Shown: in pieces, positions 53,489-62,134 of the stretch | Layout of the letters: every line of letters begins with the position of its first letter | How positions within the stretch are numbered: position 1 is the stretch's first letter | NCBI GenBank assembly: GCA_965284435.1 | Contig: OZ260083.1 | Coordinates: 1,054,001-1,118,000 of the forward strand | From: CAIYZT01 sp947461435 | GTDB lineage: Bacteria > Pseudomonadota > Alphaproteobacteria > Rhodobacterales > Rhodobacteraceae | DNA length: 64,000 nt | Reading direction: 5' to 3' | The notes under the pieces: generated by a model | What the model saw: only the letters and a program-made list of their open reading frames with translations | The model's database searches: none | Told to the model about the DNA's origin: nothing | Program-made: the position numbers and the translations under genes

Positions 53489-54528
53489 GCGGCGTAAAAT
53501 TAGTAACCGTCACAGAGGACGAAGGCGAACAGCGGTTGGACAAGTGGTTCAAACGGCGTTTTCCCCATATCACGCAAGGCGCAGTCGAAAAGATGTGCCG
53601 CACGGGACAGGTCCGCGTGGATTCTGCGCGCGTCAAGGCGTCAGACCGCGTTGCCCCCGGCATGATCGTGCGTGTGCCCCCGTTGCCCGATAAAGAAGCG
53701 CCGGTCGTGCTCGAAAATGGCAAGGTCAATATCGAAGACGCCCGCATGATCCAGAATGCGGTTTTGTGGAAGGACGAACATATGATCGTCCTGAACAAGC
53801 CCCCGGGACTGCCGTCGCAGGGTGGGTCTGGTTTGGGCGATCGCCATGTGGACGCTTTGGCGGATGCTTTGAAGTTTGGCTACAAGGACAAGCCGAAACT
53901 TGTGCACCGTCTGGACAAAGACACGTCGGGATTGTTGATGTTGGCGCGGACGGATCGTGTGGCCCGTGCCTTGTCAGAGGCGTTGCGGCACCGCGAAGCG
54001 CGCAAGATCTATTGGGCAGTGGTGGCCGGTGTTCCTAATCCGCGCAAGGGATCCATAAAGTACGGATTGGAAAAGGCGCCGGGGCGCGGGCGGGGTGAAG
54101 GCGAAACGATGGTCTGTATCCATCCGGCCAAGATGTCTGAACATCCCGATGCCAAGCGTGCGCAGACAGATTTCTTCACGCTTTGGTTTCTGGGCGCACG
54201 CCTGTCCTGGATGGCGCTGGAGCCGATCACAGGCCGCACGCACCAATTGCGTGCCCATATGGCAGAACTTGGGCACCCGATCATTGGTGACAGCAAATAT
54301 GGCCCTTCGGGTACCGATAATCCGGGGGATGGGTGGGGTGCGTCGATGGGTGGCGATATCTCGCGCAAGTTGCACCTGCACGCCCGAAGCTTGACGATCG
54401 AACACCCGATCACCAAGGAAATCTTGACGTTTACTGCCCCTTTGCCCGACCACATGGCACGGACGTGGAAAGCACTGGACTGGAAAGAAAAGGATGTGCC
54501 GGCTGATCCGTTCGAGGTTTTCAAGTGA
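53485..54528 (+). CDS. RluC/RluD-family 23S rRNA pseudouridine synthase
   Basis: This 347-aa enzyme has an N-terminal S4 RNA-binding domain (EQRLDKWFKRRFPHITQGAV, then EKMCRTGQVRVDSARVKASD) and a catalytic domain with LNKPPGLPSQGGSG and HRLDKDTSGLLMLARTD, whose Asp is the catalytic residue. TGRTHQLRAHMAELGHPIIG is also characteristic. It isomerises uridines in 23S rRNA, most likely the RluC sites. It overlaps crcB by 4 bp and the ATP12 gene by 4 bp. Confidence 0.9.
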   Translation: MSGVKLVTVTEDEGEQRLDKWFKRRFPHITQGAVEKMCRTGQVRVDSARVKASDRVAPGMIVRVPPLPDKEAPVVLENGKVNIEDARMIQNAVLWKDEHMIVLNKPPGLPSQGGSGLGDRHVDALADALKFGYKDKPKLVHRLDKDTSGLLMLARTDRVARALSEALRHREARKIYWAVVAGVPNPRKGSIKYGLEKAPGRGRGEGETMVCIHPAKMSEHPDAKRAQTDFFTLWFLGARLSWMALEPITGRTHQLRAHMAELGHPIIGDSKYGPSGTDNPGDGWGASMGGDISRKLHLHARSLTIEHPITKEILTFTAPLPDHMARTWKALDWKEKDVPADPFEVFK

Positions 54529-55232
54529 GTTCTTGGAAAGCAAAACGCTTTTGGACGAAGACTGACGTCGTGCCTTGTGACGCTGGATATGCGATCCATC
54601 TTGACGGGCGGGCGGTTAAGACACCGGCCAAATCGGCATTTGTTGTGCCGAGTCTGACACTTGCACAGGCCTGCGCGTCTGAGTGGGATGCGCAGCAGGG
54701 GGTGATCAAGCCCGGATCAATGCCGATGACGCGCTATGCCAACTCTGCCATCGACAAGGTCGCGCTTCAGCATGCCGAAGTGGCCGATATCGTTGCGGCC
54801 TATGGCGAGACGGATCTGCTGTGCTACCGCGCCACCGACCCGGCGGCCCTGATTGCACGGCAGGCCGCTGGTTGGGATCCGCATTTGGCCTGGGCAGCAG
54901 AGGTATTGGGCGCGCCGTTACGCGTAACGCAGGGGATTTCGCCAATCGAGCAGGATCCTCAAAGCCTTCGTCGGCTGCGGGAAATCACCGGCGATCATGG
55001 CCCGTTTCTATTGGCGGCGCTGCATGATCTGGTTGCAATCACAGGATCTTTGATCCTTGGACTGGCGATGGCAAAAGGCACCTTGTCGTCAGACGAAGCC
55101 TTTGCGCTCAGCCGAATCGATGAAGACTGGCAGGCCGAACTTTGGGGCCAAGACGAAGATGCGACCGTGGTCGAATCTGTCAAACGTGCTGACCTATCGA
55201 CTGCATTGCAGTTCTTCCGTTATCACGGATAA
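54525..55232 (+). CDS. ATP12-family F1-ATPase assembly chaperone
   Basis: This 235-aa protein matches the ATP12 family, which in mitochondria and alphaproteobacteria helps the F1 alpha subunit fold. It begins (GTG start) MSSWKAKRFWTKTDVVPCDA and contains GYAIHLDGRAVKTPAKSAFV, ASEWDAQQGVIKPGSMPMTR and the conserved ETDLLCYRATDPAALIARQ. The start overlaps the synthase stop (GTGA). The protein is cytoplasmic. The 233 bp before bztA are A/T-richer than the surroundings and should contain the bzt promoter, but I could not define one with confidence. Confidence 0.88.
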   Translation: MSSWKAKRFWTKTDVVPCDAGYAIHLDGRAVKTPAKSAFVVPSLTLAQACASEWDAQQGVIKPGSMPMTRYANSAIDKVALQHAEVADIVAAYGETDLLCYRATDPAALIARQAAGWDPHLAWAAEVLGAPLRVTQGISPIEQDPQSLRRLREITGDHGPFLLAALHDLVAITGSLILGLAMAKGTLSSDEAFALSRIDEDWQAELWGQDEDATVVESVKRADLSTALQFFRYHG

Positions 55233-55465
55233 GATTCTTTCAAACAAGACGCCTATTTTTGCAGCATTGTTTGACTGATTTTTCATCTTTTCAAGCTGAT
55301 AGCGCAAACATACCCGATAAGAGCGGTTTCGCTTGACCTTTCAAAGGGCTTTGCCAGAAGATGTCTGACACTGGTGGCCTTGGTCGCCGCCCGTTCACGC
55401 ATCTGCGACCCACGCAGGGCATTCATCCTCGCCCAACAGAGGGCGGAACACAGGAAGAGGTAAGT

Positions 55466-56482
55466 ATGAAAAAATCGGTTTTCCTCAGCACGCTCGTCGC
55501 GACGACCGTTCTGACTGGTGCAGCTTTCGCTGGTACGGTTGACGACATCAAAGCACGGGGCGAGCTGATCTGCGGCGCCAACAATGGCCTCACAGGCTTT
55601 GGCGCGCCGGATGCAAGCGGCGCCTATGCCGGTTTTGACGTTGATCTGTGCAAAGCAATTGCAGCTGCTGTGCTTGGCGATGCATCGAAGGTCAAGTTTG
55701 TTCCCACCACGGGCGAAACGCGCTTCACGGCTCTGGCCTCGGGCGAAGTTGACCTGTTGGTCCGCAACTCGACTTGGACATTTTCGCGCGACAACGACCT
55801 GAAGTTCGACTTCGTCGCTGTCAACTACTACGACGGTCAAGGCTTTATGGTGAAAAAAGACCTCGGTGTGTCGTCGGCTAAGGAGCTTGATGGCGCGACC
55901 GTGTGCATTCAGACCGGCACCACGACCGAACTGAACTTGGCGGACTTCTTCAAGCAGAACAACATCAGCTACACCCCTGTGACCGTGGCTGACGATGCCG
56001 AAGCACAGCGCCAGTATGAATCGGGCGCTTGCGACTCATTTACAACGGACGCCTCTGGCCTGGCATCGACCCGCGCGGCGATGGCAGACCCATCGGCCCA
56101 CGTCATTCTTCCTGAAATCATCTCGAAAGAGCCGCTTGGCCCGGTCGTTCGTCATGGTGACAACAACTGGGGCGACGTTGTTCGTTGGACCTATTTCGCG
56201 CTGCTGATCGCTGAAGAAAAAGGCATCACCAAAGCGAATATCGACGAAGTGATGGCGTCGACCACCGATCCTGAAGTCAAGCGTCTGCTTGGAACCGAAG
56301 GCGAGATGGGCGCAATGATGGGCGTTGACAATGCTTGGGCCTATAACGCGATCAAAGCTGTGGGCAACTATGGCGAAATCTTTGAAGCAAACATCGGTAC
56401 CGCAACCCCAATCGGTCTGGCCCGTGGTTTGAACGCGCTGTGGTCGCAGGGTGGCCTGCAGTACGCTCCGCCGATCCGTTGA
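55466..56482 (+). CDS. bztA: Amino acid ABC transporter, periplasmic binding protein (BztA/AapJ)
   Basis: This 338-aa protein has a cleavable signal peptide (MKKSVFLSTLVATTVLTGAA, cut after about residue 22) and a family-3 solute-binding fold: GELICGANNGLTGFGAPDAS, GAYAGFDVDLCKAIAAAVLG and VGNYGEIFEANIGTATPI. It belongs to the BztA/AapJ group for glutamate, glutamine, aspartate and asparagine. AGGAAGAGG precedes the ATG at 55466. A strong hairpin after the stop probably raises its mRNA level over that of the permease genes. Confidence 0.93.
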   Translation: MKKSVFLSTLVATTVLTGAAFAGTVDDIKARGELICGANNGLTGFGAPDASGAYAGFDVDLCKAIAAAVLGDASKVKFVPTTGETRFTALASGEVDLLVRNSTWTFSRDNDLKFDFVAVNYYDGQGFMVKKDLGVSSAKELDGATVCIQTGTTTELNLADFFKQNNISYTPVTVADDAEAQRQYESGACDSFTTDASGLASTRAAMADPSAHVILPEIISKEPLGPVVRHGDNNWGDVVRWTYFALLIAEEKGITKANIDEVMASTTDPEVKRLLGTEGEMGAMMGVDNAWAYNAIKAVGNYGEIFEANIGTATPIGLARGLNALWSQGGLQYAPPIR

Positions 56483-56494
56483 TCTGACATCGTC

Positions 56495-56525
56495 ACGGGC
56501 GCAGCCAATGCTGCGCCCGTTTCGT
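56495..56525 (+). terminator. Attenuating hairpin between bztA and bztB
   Basis: A perfect 11-bp stem, ACGGGCGCAGC (56495-56505) with GCTGCGCCCGT (56510-56520), closes a CAAT loop, followed by TTCGT. The weak tail suggests partial termination or 3'-end stabilisation of bztA mRNA, a common arrangement in transporter operons. Confidence 0.6.
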
Positions 56526-56611
56526 ATCAAGAATGCACTGACCATCGGGGCACGAACCCCAAGATTTCAAGCCATCACAGAGTGGTCCTTAGGTCAGCAC
56601 AGGGGGTAGCC

Positions 56612-57889
56612 ATGACGGTTGTTATTGACGCGCCGAAACAAAGCTTTCGGCTGAGCCAGCTTATTTACGACACGCGGTACCGCAGCTATACGATTCAGGT
56701 GATCGTGTTGCTTCTGGTTGTCGCGGCATTGATCTGGTTGGCGAACAACACGGTTCAAAATCTGGCGGCGAGAGACAAGGACTTTAACTTTGGCTTTCTC
56801 TTCAACCGCGCAGGGTATGACATTGACCAACAGTTGATCCCCTACACCAACGACAGCACGCATGGGCGTGCGTTGGTCATTGGTCTTTTGAATACATTGG
56901 TTGTTGCCTTCTTTGGCTGCGTGTTTGCCACCATCCTTGGTGTGATTGTCGGGATCCTGCGCCTGTCCAAGAACTGGCTCGTGGCGCGGTTGATGACCGT
57001 TTACATTGAAGTATTCCGTAACGTGCCGCTGTTGCTGTGGATCATTCTTGCCTTCGTCATACTGGGCGAAACCCGGCCGGGGCCAAAGGAATTCAAGGTT
57101 ACCGATGAAATGGTCGCTGCGGGCGAAGCACCGGCAGCTTCAATGTGGATGTGGGATTCTGTGGCGGTGACCAACCGCGGGTCCAACATCCCCGGCCCGC
57201 TTTTGGATCGGCCCTTGGGCGGGTTTGACGTTGCCGGCGTGCCGATCAACTTTTCCGTTCTGGCCACGATCGTCGTCATTGTAGGATCCGTCTTGGCGAA
57301 CCGCGCGCTGCGCGCTCGTGCGAAGGCGATTCAAGAGGCGACGGGTCAGCGACCCACAACATGGTGGCAGTCGATCTTGATCCTTCTTGTCCCGGTCGCA
57401 GCGCTGCTGCTGGCGATGGGTCTACATTTTGAATTCCCCGTGCTGAAGGGCTTCAACTTTCAAGGCGGCATTGCCATCGCGCACAGCTTTACTGCGCTGG
57501 TGATCGCCCTGACGGTCTATTCCGCAACCTATATCGCAGAATCTGTCCGAGCCGGGATCATGGCCATCAGTCGGGGCCAGTCGGAGGCGGCTTTTGCCCT
57601 TGGTCTGCGTCCGGGCCGAACGATGAGTCTGGTTATTCTTCCGCAAGCGCTGCGCGTCATCGTGCCACCCATGATCAGCCAGTACTTGAACATAACAAAA
57701 AACACGACCTTGGGCATGGCGATCAGCTATCTTGACCTGAAGGGCACCTTGGGCGGGATCACCTTGAACCAGACCGGGCGCGAACTGGAATGCATGTTGT
57801 TGATGATGCTGATCTACCTCACGCTGAGCCTGATGATCTCGGCCGTGATGAACATCTACAACCGCTCTGTCAAACTGAAGGAGCGCTGA
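56612..57889 (+). CDS. bztB: Amino acid ABC transporter permease BztB (AapQ)
   Basis: This 425-aa inner-membrane permease is of the long BztB/AapQ type. It has an N-terminal helix, a hydrophilic periplasmic insert (about 160-240) and a C-terminal permease core with the EAA loop EAAFALGLRPGRTMSLVILP and QALRVIVPPMISQYLNITKN. It forms the channel with BztC. AGGGGGTAG precedes the ATG at 56612. bztC starts 1 bp after its stop. Confidence 0.92.
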   Translation: MTVVIDAPKQSFRLSQLIYDTRYRSYTIQVIVLLLVVAALIWLANNTVQNLAARDKDFNFGFLFNRAGYDIDQQLIPYTNDSTHGRALVIGLLNTLVVAFFGCVFATILGVIVGILRLSKNWLVARLMTVYIEVFRNVPLLLWIILAFVILGETRPGPKEFKVTDEMVAAGEAPAASMWMWDSVAVTNRGSNIPGPLLDRPLGGFDVAGVPINFSVLATIVVIVGSVLANRALRARAKAIQEATGQRPTTWWQSILILLVPVAALLLAMGLHFEFPVLKGFNFQGGIAIAHSFTALVIALTVYSATYIAESVRAGIMAISRGQSEAAFALGLRPGRTMSLVILPQALRVIVPPMISQYLNITKNTTLGMAISYLDLKGTLGGITLNQTGRELECMLLMMLIYLTLSLMISAVMNIYNRSVKLKER

Positions 57890-57890
57890 G

Positions 57891-59333
57891 ATGACCGACC
57901 TCTCGTTTGTCCGCACTCAAATGCTTGACCAAAAGGCACCGCCCGTGACGGAACGCGGCATCGTCAAATGGTTGCGCGAAAATCTGTTTTCCGGGCCGCT
58001 GAACACTGTTTTGACGATCTTGGCTGTGATTGCGCTGTACTATCTGATCAAGGGGTTCCTGCCCTGGCTGTCGAATTCTGTATGGAATGCCGAAAGCTAT
58101 CGCGAATGCCGCGACATCGTCACCGCGCAGGCCGGCGAAGGCGCCACCGGGGCTTGTTGGGCGATGGTGCGCGTGCGTTGGAACCAGTTCCTGTTTGGTC
58201 TGTATCCTGTGCAGGAATACTGGCGCCCGGTGACAGCCATGGCGCTGATGCTCGTGTCCTTGGCGCCGGTCCTTTACTATGGCCTGCGCCGTCCCAATAC
58301 GATCATGGTGGGTGCCGTGACAGCCGGTTTGGTCTTGGCGCTGTGGGGCATCGGAACGGACGGGTGGCACGTGATGACGTCGACCGCCATTATGCTGGGC
58401 CTTACGGCGCTGGCCTGGGCGGCACCCAAAAAGCTGGTCTGGGTCACACTGCTGTTCCCGGCCTTGGCCTTTTATCTGCTTTGGGGCGGGTCAGTCTGGG
58501 GGCCGTTTGGAACGATTGCTGGAATAGCCCTTGGATACGGCATCTGGGTTTACGCTCAGCGCTTTTTTGGTGTCGTCATTGCCGCTGTCATTGGTCTTTT
58601 TGGCGCGGCGCTTTGGTGGGGTTTTTTGCAAACACCTTTAACAACGGCACTTCATGGCGCCCTACCGATCGAACTTCTTTATGTGCGATCCGACGATTTT
58701 GGAGGGTTCCTTCTGGCCTTCGTGATCGGGATTACCGCGATCACCGCCTCGTTGCCTATTGGGATCCTTTTGGCACTCGGACGTCAATCTGACATGGTCT
58801 TGGTAAAAACGCTGTCTGTCGGGTTTATCGAATTCTTTCGGGGCGTGCCGTTGATCACTGTCTTGTTCAGCGCGAATTTCCTGCTTTTGTACTTTCTGCC
58901 GCCGCGCACGAACTTTGACCTTATCTTGCGGGTGATCATTGTCGTGATCATTTTCGCCTCTGCCTATATCGCCGAAGTCGTCCGGGGGGGCTTGGCTGCC
59001 CTTCCGCGCGGGCAGTATGAAGCGGCCGATGCGCTTGGCCTTGACTATTGGCAGGCGCAGCGATTGATCATCATGCCTCAGGCCCTTAAAATCTCGATCC
59101 CTGGCATCGTTTCCAGCTTTATCGGTTTATTCAAGGACACGACTCTTGTTGCCCTTGTCGGGCTGATGGATCCTTTGCAGGGGGTCACGAAAATTGTCCG
59201 CGCAGACACGGCATGGAAGGGCATCTATTGGGAGCCTTACATTTTTGTCGGCGCAATATTCTTCATCGTCTGTTTCAGCATGTCCCGGTACTCGATGTAT
59301 CTGGAAGGCAAGCTGAAGACCGATCACCGCTAA
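57891..59333 (+). CDS. bztC: Amino acid ABC transporter permease BztC (AapM)
   Basis: This 480-aa permease partner of BztB has an N-terminal helix, an expanded region of several extra hydrophobic helices (about 100-250) and the permease core with EAADALGLDYWQAQRLIIMP and QALKISIPGIVSSFIGLFKD. It is longer than Rhizobium AapM (about 384 aa) because of the extra helices. It forms the transport pore with BztB and is energised by BztD, whose gene starts 13 bp downstream. Confidence 0.92.
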   Translation: MTDLSFVRTQMLDQKAPPVTERGIVKWLRENLFSGPLNTVLTILAVIALYYLIKGFLPWLSNSVWNAESYRECRDIVTAQAGEGATGACWAMVRVRWNQFLFGLYPVQEYWRPVTAMALMLVSLAPVLYYGLRRPNTIMVGAVTAGLVLALWGIGTDGWHVMTSTAIMLGLTALAWAAPKKLVWVTLLFPALAFYLLWGGSVWGPFGTIAGIALGYGIWVYAQRFFGVVIAAVIGLFGAALWWGFLQTPLTTALHGALPIELLYVRSDDFGGFLLAFVIGITAITASLPIGILLALGRQSDMVLVKTLSVGFIEFFRGVPLITVLFSANFLLLYFLPPRTNFDLILRVIIVVIIFASAYIAEVVRGGLAALPRGQYEAADALGLDYWQAQRLIIMPQALKISIPGIVSSFIGLFKDTTLVALVGLMDPLQGVTKIVRADTAWKGIYWEPYIFVGAIFFIVCFSMSRYSMYLEGKLKTDHR

Positions 59334-59346
59334 GAGGGGGCCCATC

Positions 59347-60117
59347 ATGGCTGAAGCAAACCAAAAAATGGCGGTCTCGGACGAGGTCGCAATTCAGATC
59401 AGCAGCATGAACAAATGGTTCGGCACGTTCCATGTTCTGCGTGACATCAATATGACCGTCATGCGCGGAGAGCGGATTGTGATTTGCGGCCCGTCGGGTT
59501 CGGGCAAATCAACTTTGATCCGCTGCGTCAACCGGCTTGAGGAACACCAGCAAGGGCGGATCGTTGTGGACGGGACGGAACTGACCTCTGACTTGAAGAA
59601 CATCGACAAGGTCCGCTCTGAAGTTGGAATGGTGTTTCAGCATTTCAACTTGTTCCCCCATTTGACCATTCTTGAGAATTTAACGCTCGCCCCGATCTGG
59701 GTTCGCAAGGTGCCCAAGAAAGAGGCCGAGGAAACGGCGATGTATTTCCTGCAAAAGGTCAAGATCCCGGAGCAGGCGTACAAATACCCCGGTCAACTTT
59801 CGGGCGGACAGCAGCAGCGCGTCGCCATTGCCCGGTCATTGTGCATGAAGCCGCGGATCATGTTGTTTGACGAGCCGACATCGGCACTTGATCCGGAAAT
59901 GATCAAGGAAGTTTTGGATACCATGATCCAGCTTGCGGAAGATGGTATGACGATGGTCTGCGTGACCCATGAGATGGGATTTGCCCAAGCTGTGGCGAAT
60001 CGGGTGATCTTTATGGATCAGGGACAGATTGTCGAACAAAACGCCCCGAAGGAATTCTTCAGCAATCCCCAATCAGATCGCACGAAGTTGTTCCTGTCGC
60101 AAATATTGGGTCACTAA
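59347..60117 (+). CDS. bztD: Amino acid ABC transporter ATP-binding protein BztD (AapP)
   Basis: This 256-aa ATPase has Walker A GPSGSGKSTLIRCVNRLEEH, Q-loop MVFQHFNLFPHLT, signature LSGGQQQRVAIARSLCM and Walker B RIMLFDEPTSALDPEMIKE, then the switch His in TMVCVTHEMGFAQAV. It drives import of acidic amino acids and their amides with BztABC. AGAGGGGG precedes the ATG. A bidirectional terminator follows. Confidence 0.95.
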   Translation: MAEANQKMAVSDEVAIQISSMNKWFGTFHVLRDINMTVMRGERIVICGPSGSGKSTLIRCVNRLEEHQQGRIVVDGTELTSDLKNIDKVRSEVGMVFQHFNLFPHLTILENLTLAPIWVRKVPKKEAEETAMYFLQKVKIPEQAYKYPGQLSGGQQQRVAIARSLCMKPRIMLFDEPTSALDPEMIKEVLDTMIQLAEDGMTMVCVTHEMGFAQAVANRVIFMDQGQIVEQNAPKEFFSNPQSDRTKLFLSQILGH

Positions 60118-60120
60118 AGG

Positions 60121-60147
60121 AAGGGCCGGGAAATCTTCCCGGCCTTT
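60121..60147 (+). terminator. Bidirectional terminator between bztD and sixA
   Basis: A 12-bp stem with one G-U pair (60121-60132 with 60136-60147) closes a three-base loop. T-rich bases follow on the plus strand, and the complementary T-run formed by AAAGGAA serves the minus-strand sixA transcript. The genes converge here. Confidence 0.75.
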
Positions 60148-60159
60148 GCATTTTGGGGT

Positions 60160-60663
60160 CTAGACGACCATCTCGCGCGGCACCATGAAATCATCGACCA
60201 CGCCGGTCCCCCAGGCCAAGTCTGCCCAAGAGTCGATAACGAAGTCAGCCACAAGCGTGGCACCGGTTGGATAGCGGGCGAATTCGGGGTTTGCAGGCGC
60301 GTGAGCGACCAAACGTTCTGCGAATTCGGCGATGCCAGGGTTGTGGCCAATCATCATGACGCAGTCAGCGTTAGCGTTTTGCAAAACGGCCAGCATGACA
60401 TCAGGTCCCGCGTGGTAAAGGGCCGGCTTCAACTCAAGCACGGTGGTTGCCGGAAGTGCGGGTGCAATTCCCGAATAAGTGGCCCGCGTGCGCACCGCAT
60501 CCGAGCATAGAACCTTGTCGGGCACATAGCCGCGTGATGCAAGCCATTGCCCAAGGTCTGCCGCGGCCGCCTTGCCGCGCTCGTTCAGCGGGCGGTCGTG
60601 GTCCGGCGTCATTGGGTCATCCCAGCTGGATTTTGCGTGGCGTGTCAGGATCAGACGTTTCAT
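60160..60663 (-). CDS. sixA: Phosphohistidine phosphatase SixA-like protein
   Basis: This 167-aa protein is a histidine phosphatase of the SixA type. The phospho-accepting His lies in LTRHAKSSWDD (T-R-H-A-K-S), the second pocket His in MIGHNPGIAEFAERL, and SDAVRTRATYS follows family lines. SixA removes phosphate from histidine-phosphotransfer proteins. The ATG at 60663 has only a weak ribosome binding site (GGCAGG). It is preceded on the minus strand by the QueG-like gene with 3 bp between them. Confidence 0.87.
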   Translation of the reverse strand: MKRLILTRHAKSSWDDPMTPDHDRPLNERGKAAAADLGQWLASRGYVPDKVLCSDAVRTRATYSGIAPALPATTVLELKPALYHAGPDVMLAVLQNANADCVMMIGHNPGIAEFAERLVAHAPANPEFARYPTGATLVADFVIDSWADLAWGTGVVDDFMVPREMVV

Positions 60664-60666
60664 GTT

Positions 60667-61323
60667 TCAACCTGCCCTATGGAACTGCCGCATGTGATAA
60701 GCGGAGTGTTCGGGTATCCTTGCATAGGTTGCCGACACCGGGCAAGCACGTCGCGCAGCGCATCCCCCATTCATGCAATCCGTTCCTTCAGGTCGGTCCA
60801 GATGGGCATGACAGGCAGCCAGATCATAGGCCACCGATGACAAGGCACCAGCTGGACATGCGGTCAGACAGGGGCTGGCGCAGCCGTCACAAGGGCTGTG
60901 AAGGGGTGAGGGCAGGTCCATAACCTCTTTCAATGCCAATGCGCCCCGAAAGCTGACCATCAATCCTTGGCGCGCATGAACCAAAAGCTTGATGGGGCTT
61001 TCCCAGACCATACCCGTGCGCAGCGCCCACTTGTAAAATGGATAAAAGGGGGCCTCGCCAAAAGGAAACAGCGCTTTTGCGCCCAAATCGCAGGCCAATT
61101 GCCCGATCACCCGGCGCGACCACCGATCGATCGGGTCGGGCCCGGCCCATTCTTGTTGGACGTGAAGATGGGCCCAAAAGCCCGGCTCTTTCGCCCCGAT
61201 CAGCAACAGGCTGCGTGTGCCCTTTGGCAGATCGCCGTCATCTTCGCAGGCAAAGCCACCAAGAACGTCAAGAAAGTGCGGGTCCAGACGTTGCTGAACG
61301 TCCTTCAGCGTAGGGGCAGCCAT
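60667..61323 (-). CDS. QueG-like/ferredoxin-type Fe-S protein
   Basis: This 218-aa protein has two ferredoxin-type cysteine clusters: CDGCASPCLTACPAGAL and CMNGGCAARRACPVS, typical of a pair of 4Fe-4S centres. The rest resembles a shortened epoxyqueuosine-reductase-like (QueG-type) family, but it lacks recognisable cobalamin-binding motifs, so the function is not assigned. I chose the ATG at 61323, giving a 19-bp overlap with the upstream desaturase-family gene; a longer start at 61362 is possible. It lies directly upstream of sixA on the same strand. Confidence 0.8.
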   Translation of the reverse strand: MAAPTLKDVQQRLDPHFLDVLGGFACEDDGDLPKGTRSLLLIGAKEPGFWAHLHVQQEWAGPDPIDRWSRRVIGQLACDLGAKALFPFGEAPFYPFYKWALRTGMVWESPIKLLVHARQGLMVSFRGALALKEVMDLPSPLHSPCDGCASPCLTACPAGALSSVAYDLAACHAHLDRPEGTDCMNGGCAARRACPVSATYARIPEHSAYHMRQFHRAG

Positions 61324-62084
61324 AGGCACCACCCCAGTTTCGCTGGTTTGTCGTCTTGCCATTCCAAACCTACGACGAGCCCCGAAAGCTCTGCCTTGCG
61401 ATAGGTTCCGAAGATCCGGTCCCAGATCGACAATGCAAAGCCATAGTTGCTGTCGTGTTCTTCACGCCGCGTGGAATGGTGGATGCGGTGCATACCCGGT
61501 GTGACGATCACAAGCCGAAGTAAAGTATCCAACCAGCGCGGCAGCGCCAAGTTTGCATGGTTGAACATGGCCGTCCCATTCAGCAAAATCTCAAACACAA
61601 GAACGGCCAAGGCCTGCGGCCCCAGCGCATACACCAGCGCGATCTTTAGCCCCATCGAGACCAATATCTCTGCTGGATGAAACCGCAAAGCCGTTGATAC
61701 ATCCATATCGCGGTCTGAATGGTGCATTCGGTGAAACCGCCAAAGGACTGGCACTTTGTGCGTAACCACGTGCTGGGCCCAAATGGCGAAATCCAGAACA
61801 AGCAGGGCCATCACAACTTCCACCCAAAGCGGCCATGCAACATTGTTGAGAAGCCCCCAGCCATGGCTCCATGCATCTATGGCGGCGCCGATGGCCAAGA
61901 ACGGGAGAGCCAGATTTGCCGCACGTAAAGCGATCGCGTTCAACGCCGTCATCAAAAGATTTGTGGCCCAGCGTCCTGATCTTGGCTGAACCCTAGTCTG
62001 GCTTGGAAAAAGCCACTCTAGCAGGGCGAAAAGCCCGAAAAGCGCCAAGAAAATTGCCAGTCTGATTAGGGCTTCATTTTGCAT
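61305..62084 (-). CDS. Sterol desaturase/fatty acid hydroxylase superfamily protein
   Basis: This 259-aa membrane protein has four or more hydrophobic segments and the eight-histidine di-iron pattern: HVVTHKVPVLWRFHRMHHSD (H-x4-H and H-x2-HH) and PGMHRIHHSTRREEHDSN (H-x2-HH and H). Members hydroxylate or desaturate sterols, fatty acids, carotenoids or ornithine lipids; the substrate here is unknown. I chose the ATG at 62084 (MQNEALIRL), with GGAATGGAA upstream; a TTG at 62102 would add six residues. It overlaps the QueG-like gene. Confidence 0.87.
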   Translation of the reverse strand: MQNEALIRLAIFLALFGLFALLEWLFPSQTRVQPRSGRWATNLLMTALNAIALRAANLALPFLAIGAAIDAWSHGWGLLNNVAWPLWVEVVMALLVLDFAIWAQHVVTHKVPVLWRFHRMHHSDRDMDVSTALRFHPAEILVSMGLKIALVYALGPQALAVLVFEILLNGTAMFNHANLALPRWLDTLLRLVIVTPGMHRIHHSTRREEHDSNYGFALSIWDRIFGTYRKAELSGLVVGLEWQDDKPAKLGWCLWLPLR

Positions 62085-62134
62085 CTGGGTGTTCCATTCC
62101 AAGAATTGAATGTAGTACCGCCATGGGCAAATAG

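Noticed and set aside
55233..55465. TTGACT and TTGACC boxes before bztA as promoters
   Set aside because: Neither has an acceptable -10 box at 16-18 bp, so I left the bzt promoter unassigned.
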